Assembly: GCA_001632435.1 (NCBI GenBank)
Contig: KV423921.1
Location: 297,866-361,865, forward strand
Source: Calocera cornea HHB12733
Lineage: Eukaryota; Basidiomycota; Dacrymycetes; Dacrymycetales; Dacrymycetaceae
DNA length: 64,000 nt
Reading direction: 5' to 3'
A model generated the notes under the pieces. That model made no database searches. It was given only the letters and a program-made list of their open reading frames with translations, and was not told where the DNA came from. Position numbers and translations under genes: made by a program. Positions 56,204 through 64,000 of this stretch are shown here, piece after piece; positions within the stretch are counted from its first letter, which is position 1, and every line of letters starts with the position of its first letter.

Positions 56204-57284
56204 ATGGGATCCTCTTCCGCCCGTCATATCTTGCTCATGCCCGCTGTCCTAGACGTCTTCCTCCGATTATGCCCCACTCCCCTCGCGCTCACTCTTGCGC
56301 AAGTGGGCAACCCGTTCAAAATGATTATTGCTCGACATATCGCTCAACACATGAACCTAGAGAGCGGCCTGGCTCTCTTTACACCTGACCCAGCCGCTTT
56401 CCGTCGATTGATGAAAGATCATGGGGCTATCATATGCGGTTCTTTGATTTACAATCTTCTCGCTAAAAGGCCGTCCGCCACCTCCACCCTGGAGCTTATC
56501 GTTTCGCGACCCTTCGCATCCCGCTTTATCGAGAACCTCCAGACAATCGGTGCGACCCTTGCGCTTACTCAACGCCTCAAACAGACCCTCACGGATCGTA
56601 GGTTGTCGAGTTCAAACTGTGACCCGGCCTCGCGTTGCAGTCAAGAGCAGTGCCCATGGATCATCCAACGGTGCCAGTAGTCATAAGCATAAAGAGATCT
56701 CACGCGGTGCGTCTGCGTCCACGTCAAATGCAAATGGCACACTGACACCAGCGTAAGTTACTATCCTCGTCACCAACCGAGGGTCTCGCATACGGGTCCT
56801 CACCGCAAGGCATTCCACCGTCAGCGTTATTCTCGACATGCCATCAAGTGAGCCTTGCAAGCCTCCACAAGCCACAATCCCTCGCTCGTGCTTACCCTTC
56901 ACAGGTCATATGATGAACTTCGCGACATGGGATCGTATAATCTCTCTATATCCGCGAGCAACCCTATGCGCTGGTACAACGCTGTCCTTTCGAGATAATT
57001 GGTCAACTCCTTTCCACCAGATCGTTAGATACACGGACCTTCACCAGACGAGGCATGCTCCTGAGCAAAGCCCCTCTTTCCCTCCCGGCCATCGGTGGAT
57101 TGGCGACCATCACTGCTGTATTATACACTTGGAGCAGTCCATAGATCACTTGAACCGCGCCTGGTGGGACCGTTTCACCGACGGGTGGTCATTGCACTTG
57201 GACACGCACGGTACAGCGCGCCATTACTTGCGCCATATACCTATTCGAAGAATGATGCCAGTAGCGTACATCGATCCCTTGTAA
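56204..57284 (+). CDS. F-box-like Agaricomycete protein, copy D
   Basis: Four exons (56204-56597, 56641-56706, 56758-56847, 56905-57284) give 309 residues. All three introns are needed, because unspliced frames contain stops. It follows copy C throughout: VLDVFLRLCPTPLALTLAQV, LALFTPDPAAFRRLMKDHGA, IICGSLIYNLLAKRP, then VTILVTNRGSRIRVLTARH and SSHMMNFATWDRIISLYPRA. The middle (exon 2) is Ser/His/Lys-rich and lacks the conserved strand seen in copy C, so this copy may be decaying. Function unknown. The F-box link to SCF ligases is inference. Confidence 0.65.
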
Positions 57285-57357
57285 TGTCGACTGTTACTTG
57301 CCCTTACGGTCCTCATGACACGCCGCGTTCTACTACTATGATAGAGCGTTGCATTCT

Positions 57358-57492
57358 TCTGTCCGTCCAACCGTCTGCCCGTCCAAGCATCCGACTGTCC
57401 TTCTCAGCGTCCGTCCGTCCGTCCGTCCGTCCGTCCGTCCGTCCGTCCGTCCGTCCAAGCGTCCGCCGGTCCAAGCGTCCGTCTGTCCAACA
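57358..57492. repeat. (GTCC)n and CCGTCCAAGCGTCC array
   Basis: A core of about 11 perfect GTCC units (57411-57455) is flanked by irregular gtccaagcgtcc / gtccaaccgtctg units. It starts about 75 bp after copy D's stop, like the other three arrays in 3' intergenic space. Confidence 0.85.
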
Positions 57493-57818
57493 GGCCATGC
57501 TACCCTACCGACTGACCGGCCCTACTTCTGATTGTGCATCCATCCAACCGTCCCACAGGCTCCTCATCTCCCCTTTCTCATCACGCAACGCTCCTCCACT
57601 GGGCTGAGTGTCCAACACGATCTGCGCAATGTCACTAATAGGACCTCCCGCATGTGAAGCAAGGTGGTTTGCTGCCGCGGAGGCAAGTCCATATATGGTA
57701 ATGCCACCACACCTTCGCTGGATGCTACAGCACATATAAGTCTCGTCCGACGACCCTTATCCGCTCTCTTCCACTTCCGTTACAACCATCTCCCCTTCTT
57801 CCCACCCACAAAACAACC
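57493..57818. other. intergenic spacer
   Basis: No gene is seen. cacatataag at about 57730-57739 could be a TATA box for the gene at 57819. Confidence 0.4.
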
Positions 57819-59206
57819 ATGGGAGATTACTTCATCTCCACCGCTAGAGTGCCTGGTTCGTCGACGACCGCATACATCGATCATCGCCTGACTAGTCCCA
57901 TAGACCTTCTGACTCTACTAAAGACGATATGCCGTGTAAAGAGCCAGCTAGGACTAACTGCTCTTCCAGACGGTGCACGTCGCCCCTTCCTCTCGGACAG
58001 CAACATGGTGCATATTTAACCTCTCTATAGATCCGTCTTTCGACCTATAACCCCACATATACGTCATACTGTCAACTGGAACTACATGAATCATTCTTCG
58101 ATGCTACCCCTGCTACAAACGTACCTCACGATCATCCGACTCAGCATACCATCCTCGCTTCTCTATCTGCGCAAGATCTCCTTACAAATCTCGTCCAAGA
58201 TACCACCCGTATGGAGATTCACGGCCTGCGGCTATCTATATATCCCCCGAACGCAGATACAGCTGTCTTTCCCTTCGCTCAACTGCCATCGCACCGGCCC
58301 ACCCTATTTACGAGCATATACACGACGAACCGTGCGTATTGCCTCCTTGATGCCGTGTGCTCGTCGTTGATGAATGCCACAGACATTGTTAGAGCCTCTG
58401 CGTACAGTTTAAGCAAGTGGGACCTGGTAGAGCCGACGACCTCGCCCGATAACGATTACGACGACCCTGTGCCCCTGAGCCAGCAAGATATGCAGCAAGC
58501 GCTAGACCGCATCAGTACTTTCGAACCAGCAACATCGGATTTCATAAACCTCACCTTCTCTAACGGATCTCTTACGCTGCAGCACTCCAAACAGGGCGCG
58601 ATCCTCGCCGCCACCAACCTTCCCTTACAATCTAAGATTTCCCGCAGAGCCCGTGGCTCATGCGCTGCGCTCGACATAGGCGTAAGCCACCCATACGGAC
58701 ATATACGCATGATCTGACTTATACAGATAATCCTTCACTACGCACTCTCGCTGAAAGCTATCGTTACCGTATACTTACCTCACGAAATGACGGCCCCTAT
58801 TCACTTCTACCTACTTCCACCACGAGAACAAGTACAATCGTGGTCTATTCACTTCTTATTGTCTCAAAGCACGACGCCCATTCATGACCTAATTCCCAGC
58901 CCAGTCCTTCAGTCCATGCCACCCACAATACCCAGCTCCCTCCCGAAGAAGCCGTGTCGCGTGGCCGCTCTCTCCAAATCCGCTGTTAACAACCCACCCA
59001 GTCGTGCCCATACCGATCAGCACCCCGTTGCAGATGTCAAGCTCGTTAGCCCTCAAGCTCGCCGCTCCGCTACTGTCACGGGATTAAGCGAACGAAGCTC
59101 CTCTCCAGGAACTACTACCTTCCTCAACGCCCTGCGCCTGCTCAATGTTACGAGAGATTCCACCCAGCTGACATCCGGAAAGAAAGCTAAGACATCGCAA
59201 TATTAG
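57819..59206 (+). CDS. unknown protein with sliding-clamp-like features, copy B
   Basis: Four exons (57819-57935, 58031-58331, 58383-58681, 58727-59206) give 398 residues, close to copy A's 401. Matched blocks: YTSYCQLELHESFFDAT with TAYSLLVLNREFFASTT, SAQDLLTNLVQDT with SSRQLLADLLDNT, HIVRASAYSLSKWDLVEP with HVTKSYAYDLLQCHLIQP (both begin at the same split codon), and WSIHFLLSQ. The second half has LSQQDMQQALDRISTF, FINLTFSNGSLTLQHSKQGA and ALSLKAIVTVYLPHEMTAPI, the order helix, strands and final strand pair expected of a PCNA/HUS1/RAD1 domain. The tail is basic and polar. Copy A's third intron is absent. The first intron (95 nt) is long for this region. Clamp identity is inference. Confidence 0.55.
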
Positions 59207-59630
59207 CCAGTAGTGTTTATGAATTATTACTTCAAGTACTCCTGTTCCGCACAATGACTTGTGTATGATGATATATGTTCTGCTACCACCTGACACAATA
59301 ATCATATGTTTTCTCACAATTGTGCCATGAAAGGCCAATCAAGCATTCACTCTTGGAAAGGCTCCGCCGGAAGAGAATTACATCCGACCGGACAACGCTT
59401 TCCCGTTGGCCAGGGCTCCCGGAGGGTTATCCTATGTACAGCAGTCCGTCGTTTCAAGGGAATGATACGGCACAGCATCGCAGCCGTCACAGCGCGTCGC
59501 GACGAGGGGCGATGACATCGGCAATGCGTGCATACAACGCGGACGGAGCGGACAGGCCTCCTTGCCTCCCTCCCATCACTAGCACTCTCATTCCCTGCAT
59601 TGTCGGCGTACACGACAGCATACAGCATAC
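59207..59630. other. intergenic spacer
   Basis: No gene is seen. It includes the 5' region of the eIF4E-family gene. Confidence 0.4.
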
Positions 59631-61604
59631 ATGGCAGGCACAGACACCAACACCGCGCAGGAGGGAAAGCCCGACACGCTCACCCCAGATACCCACAAGC
59701 ACTCCCACGAGCGCACAAAGTCCGGCAACGCAAAGTTGCCCTCCCTCGACCAGCTCGTCGCAAAGTGCGCACGGTCCTACTGCCCTATTGCGCCCTATAT
59801 GCCCGTGCTAATGCTAATACGTGATCTATTGGTAGGATCAAACCCGAAGCAGCTGCAGCGAGCGACACCCCGCCCCGCCCCCTTGGGGTAGGAGCTGCAT
59901 CGACGACCAACCCGAGCTCGCGCCTCCGTCTGCCGCAGACACTGCGCACCCGAGCAGCAGGCGCCTCATCGGCCGAGACGTCTCCTAGTGCCACGCAGGC
60001 TCCCCAGCTGCCGGACACGGCGAGCACGGACATCACCGCCAGCAGCACTAGCACGGCGGTGAGCCCGATCGTTGCTGTGACCGTGGAGCCCCCGACGGGG
60101 GAAAGCACGGGCACCAGCGTGGAGTTCAAGGATCCCGCTGTGCCAGCCGTCGAGGAGCCCAAAGGCGCCAAGCCTCCACGGGGGTACAAGAACGTCCCGT
60201 CGCTCGAGGCGATCTCGACGCGGCTTGCAGCGCTTCGCGAGCGGTCCACTGCCTCGCAGGCGCAAGCCCATGCGCGCACGCGCTCGGGGGAAGAGGACCT
60301 TCCCGTCCCCTCCGGCGGGTCGTCAGACTACTCGCGCTCCCGCTCGCGTGAGTCCGGCCGCCGCTCGGGCGAGCAGGCGCGCGAGGGCAATGTCGACCCG
60401 CACCGGCCTTATGCAATGGGTACCCTGGCGGACGCGCTGAGCGAGACGGGCTCCGAAGCTGAGGAGGGTGAGATTGTAGAAGCACCCCCGGCGGACGACG
60501 ACACGGAAGCCACGCCGACGCAGGCCAAGGCGCGCGACAAGCCTGCCACTGGCGCGAGCACGGGCAGCAAGAAGAAGGACGAGCATCCGCTGCTGCACCA
60601 CTGGGTGTGGTACTACGATTCCAAAGTCCCTCGCTCGAGCGCGCCCTCCACCGCTGAGTTCTCCCAGTCCAGCATCTCCACCCCCAGCGCAGCCAGCAGT
60701 ACCATCTCCCCCACGACCCCCGCGACGGGCAGCATCGAGCCCTCCCCGATCGCCAAAGATGACTACGAGGCGAACCTGCATGTGATCGGCGAGATTGACA
60801 CCGTCGAGGGCTTTGCCAGGTACTGGAATTGGTGCAAGCCCCCGAGCCGCTTGGAGAGGGGCGGGAACTACCATTTCTTCAAGAAGGGGATTAAGCCGAT
60901 GTGGGAGGACCCGGCGAATGCCAAGGTGCGTCCTTCCGCTTTGCCTGGTGCATGATGTGGTTTTGTCGCTGTTGCTGACGGTTGCGGGGCAGGGCGGCAA
61001 ATGGGTGCTAACGATGCGCAACAACCCCGCGTACCTGGACAAGTGCTGGACAGAGATCCTCATGTCGCTCGTGGGCGAGCTCTCGCTCGACCCGGCCGAC
61101 GAGGTCACAGGATGCGTCGTCTCCCTCCGCAGCAGGATCGACCGCATCCAGCTCTGGCTCAGGCAGAAGGACGACCCGGACCGGGTGAACGCGCTCGGGA
61201 AGCGCATGGCCGCGCTGCTGGGGATCGAGCAAGAGCCGGGGCTCATGCTGGAGTTCCAGGTGGGCGCTGCTTCCCCTGCCGTCTATGCATGCAATGCCTC
61301 GTACTAACGGGGCTATCAGTACCATACAGACGACTGGCCCAACCCCGGCCGCTACATAAGCCTCAACACAACCGCGTCGAGCGGGCACGTCCACACGGGC
61401 TCGGGGAGCAGCTTCTCGGGGGGCCCGCCCAGCGCGCACGGCACGCCGCTTGTGCAGACCCAGGCGCTGCAGAACGGGGGCGGGGTGATGGGCGCGTTCA
61501 ACTGGCGCGGGAGCACGGGCGGCGGCGCTGGAGGAGGAGGTGTGGGAGGAGGAGGGAGGCAGGTACGGAACAACCTTTTTGGGGAGAGGAGGGAGAGGGA
61601 GTAG
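59631..61604 (+). CDS. eIF4E-family cap-binding protein with long N-terminal extension
   Basis: eIF4E proteins bind the mRNA 5' cap and control translation. Four exons (59631-59764, 59836-60925, 60993-61259, 61320-61604) give 591 residues. The core lies at about 295-520: EHPLLHHWVWYYD, a Ser-rich insert, then VEGFARYWNWCKPPSRL, YHFFKKGIKPMWEDPAN and GGKWVLTM. These supply the cap-stacking and core Trp residues (WVWYY, PMWED, GGKW). The domain ends YHTDDWPNPGRYISL. The 290-residue N-terminus is Ala/Ser/Thr/Arg-rich with RSRSRE, and the C-terminus is Gly-rich. The sequence is nearer the eIF4E2/4EHP-type class than canonical eIF4E (about 210 aa), but class is not proven. Two donors are GTGCG. 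Confidence 0.88.
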
Positions 61605-61800
61605 GAAGGCACAATCGGCGGCAATGGCATGCTATGCAGGGAGACGGACTGTACGATACTGGGCTTTGGATACGCCCGTCGGCTCGGGTTGGGTTTCATC
61701 CAGTGGCAGTGGCAGTGGTGCAATAGTACAATGAGCAATGAACAAGGAAATACAGTACGTTTCTCAGATGATCCGCGCCTCCATCGTGTGTACACACACA

Positions 61801-63225
61801 TTACGCTTTGCGATCTCGTATTCGCGTGCCCTCGAGGCCCTTCTGCTCCTGCTCCCCTTCCCCTCCCGCACCCGCCGCCGTACTCGCCTTCTCCTTCTCC
61901 CTCTCCTTCTTCTCCCTCATCTCCCGCTCTGCCTTCCCCCGCGCGACCGCCTCCCCCTCCTTAGCCCACTGCTCCCTCTCCCACTCGTCCCATTCCTCCC
62001 GCGCGTCGACCCACCGCTCCTGCACGTCCCTCACATCCCCCAGGCCGGGCATGACCGAGAACGCACTGGTGAAAAGGGCGTCGGTGTTCGCTGCTGCTGG
62101 GGAGCGGTGCTGCGAGCCGGGGGCGGCGGTGGTTTCGGAAGAGGAGGAGTGTGCGCCAGGCGGTGGGGCGAACACGTACCCCGTAGCTTTGTCCACGACC
62201 CGAAGCAGCCTCAGCATACTGGTCTTGTCCTACGCCCAAACGCCCACAATCAGCATCCTCCCTTCCTTCTCGTTCGGCACAAAGCAGAAAGCACCACATA
62301 CCTCCACAGCAAGCGTCTCGAACCCCACCAGACCGAAGTCCTCTACCAAGTCGCAGATTGCCCGGTTGAGAGAGGCGAACTTTGACCCGCCCGGCTGGGA
62401 GTTGAGCGCGTGCTCGAGGTAGGAGAGGTCTTGTACTTCTGTATAGTAGTCGAGGTTGAATGCTGTGCATGGGGTTAGTATGGGGCGCACAGGCAAGGGA
62501 GAGAGAGGCGGAATAAGGGAGAAGCTGGGGGTGCAAAGGTGGAGGGAAGTCAAAGTAGGAAACGCACCCAGATCCCCATACTGAGTAATAAGATCCACCT
62601 TGGACAGGACGTTCACATGCGGCAGCTCGAGCTGAAGCATCGTCCGCAGGCTGAGGAGCAGCACGCTGATGTACTTGCTCGCGTCCGTCACGTAGTGCGC
62701 GTCGCAGAGGTGGACGGCGGCGAGCTGATTGGGGGTCAGTCCTCAGTGATGCCCCCTCCAGAAAGGAGGCAGGGAGCGCACCCTATAATTGAGTTTCTGC
62801 AGCCTCTCCACGATCCTCTTCAGTGAATCGTGGTTCGTCGACAGCTCGACCTGCCCGGCAATATCAAACACGACCCACGCTGCCTGGTCGAGCTCAGCCA
62901 GACGCTCCTCGAGCCAGTCAAAGTTCTTCTCGAGGTACTCCATGCAGTATATGAGCGCGCCGTTCGGGCCGAGGCCGTACTGGTCCATGACGGACTGGAG
63001 GGAGATGAGCTCGGAGATGGAGACGGCGCAGGGGTAGGGGAGGGCTTCGTTTGCCGGGTCGAGGTTGACGATGGCGATGGGGCGCTCGAGGGCGGTGCAG
63101 AGCTGCGGGCGGGGTGAGCACGGGGGAGGGACAGAAGGGGAGGAGGGCCGCACCTGGTACTTTCCATACGCGTATGTGGACTTGCCCGACCCGGGCGAGC
63201 CGATGACGATCTCCCCGAAGGGCAT
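61801..63225 (-). CDS. GPN2: GPN-loop GTPase 2
   Basis: GPN GTPases help assemble and import RNA polymerase II. Five exons (63225-63154, 63102-62782, 62724-62568, 62462-62302, 62229-61801) give 379 residues. Motifs are the P-loop GSPGSGKSTY (about 9-18), NLDPANE, the defining GPN loop YGLGPNGALIYCMEYLE, G3 VFDIAGQVEL and G4 LSKVDLI. The C-terminal about 100 residues are a charged low-complexity tail (Glu/Lys/Ala-rich), longer than in yeast Gpn2. Three of the four donors are GTGCG. It is convergent with the eIF4E-family gene (197 bp between stops). Confidence 0.92.
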
Positions 63226-63920
63226 CCTGCTTCCCGCTCTGCTCTACAATACTCTCCCTCGCACCAGTTACCAGCAGCGCACGGAGGCAGATATGCTCAG
63301 AGAGTAGCCAGGCAGTGAGGCAGATGAAGAGGACAGGGTCGAGCAACAGGTAGTCACTGACAAGGCAGAGGAGCCTACCAAAGCGCCCGTCCCTCGTCGC
63401 TTCGTCATTTCTCTCAGTCAGGGCCCTGCACGGCGGTCAATCACATTCACATCCGAGCGGAGGCATTCCCCGTTTTAGAGTCTGTGCAAACGGAAGCACT
63501 TTGTCCAGTATTCATATTGGCATTGATGTCTGATCCTGGCAGGTCACTAGGACCCTATAGGTAGCTGATAATAAGTAGTTACAATGACGTATAGATTCTG
63601 CTGATAGTCAGCCCCTTGCTCTGTTAGGCAAAGGGGCTGTTTAACAGCCATAAGTGGCCCGTAAGCAGCGACTTGCTTGTACTCAGTAGTATAGTAACTT
63701 AATATAATCAGTTTTCCATTACCTTTAGAAAGCAAGAAAATGATTGTTAATCAAACACTGCGTGCTGAAGATCAGCTCCTTTGCTGCGCACTGTCAACGA
63801 TGCTGCTGCTGAAAGACAGCCAATACGGGGTTGTGGGGTTGAAAAAGAGTAATTGAATTCAGTTCTTTAGCTACTGATAATGGAAGCCTTGGGGGAATCC
63901 CATGCTACGCGCCGTGCTCA
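63226..63920. other. intergenic, no gene seen
   Basis: 5' flank of GPN2, then AT-richer sequence. Two copies of the CGGARGC motif occur at about 63457 and 63490. No ORF has support. Confidence 0.4.
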
Positions 63921-64000
63921 CCGTCCCCGTCCTCGTCCTCGTCGTCCTCCCCGTCCCCGTCCCCGTCCCCGTCCCCGTCCCCGTCCCCCTCCTCGTCCCC
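63921..64000. repeat. (CCGTCC)n low-complexity run at the right edge
   Basis: Pyrimidine-rich repeats of ccgtcc/cctcgtcc/ccgtcccc run off the window edge. Confidence 0.85.

Noticed and set aside
1..64000. tRNA, rRNA, CRISPR, LTR or reverse-transcriptase elements
   Set aside because: Looked for cloverleaf ends, spaced direct repeats and RT or integrase motifs and found none that I could support by eye. A tRNA scan would be decisive.

Overview
The window is nuclear DNA of a filamentous basidiomycete, most likely an Agaricomycete. The signs are GC-rich genes split by many 43-65 nt introns, a helicase-type Helitron, a DUF6532-type gene, a fungal aminoglycoside-phosphotransferase-like gene, and spliced housekeeping genes such as RAD9, SRP19, CGI121, GPN2 and an eIF4E-family gene. 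No rRNA, tRNA or CRISPR array was recognised. Exon models below were built by hand from splice signals and reading-frame continuity. Models marked approximate may have wrong internal junctions.

Layout. (1) 0-13.2 kb is mainly conserved genes: a 5'-truncated AT-hook/poly-Q/two-TM gene, SRP19, a hydroxylaminobenzene-mutase-like membrane protein, a class II aldolase, CGI121 and an APH-family phosphotransferase. Two arrays of a degenerate CGGARGCAAA motif (2.16-2.85 kb and 6.36-7.08 kb) and a nested inverted-repeat element (9.76-10.48 kb) sit between them. (2) 14.4-20.3 kb is an intact 1950-codon Helitron Rep/helicase ORF. (3) 21-59 kb is an accessory-looking island: RAD9, two paralogous proteins with a sliding-clamp look (23.5-24.9 and 57.8-59.2 kb), a SKP1-like protein, an RNase III/dsRBD-like protein, two divergent paralogs of an unknown beta-rich family, a DUF6532-like gene, several long unknown proteins, an SRPK-type kinase, a spliced PIF1-family helicase, and two F-box-like paralogs. 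Patches of degenerate CCGTCCGT-type repeats occur in the 3' intergenic spaces. (4) 59.6-63.2 kb returns to conserved genes: an eIF4E-family cap-binding protein and GPN2, in convergent orientation.

Functional themes. RAD9, the clamp-like pair and PIF1 suggest DNA replication or checkpoint functions. The SKP1-like gene and the F-box-like pair suggest ubiquitin-ligase adaptors. The dsRBD gene suggests RNA processing. That these accessory genes work together is not shown by the sequence. The safest reading is a Helitron-associated island of lineage-specific, duplicated gene families between blocks of ordinary genes.
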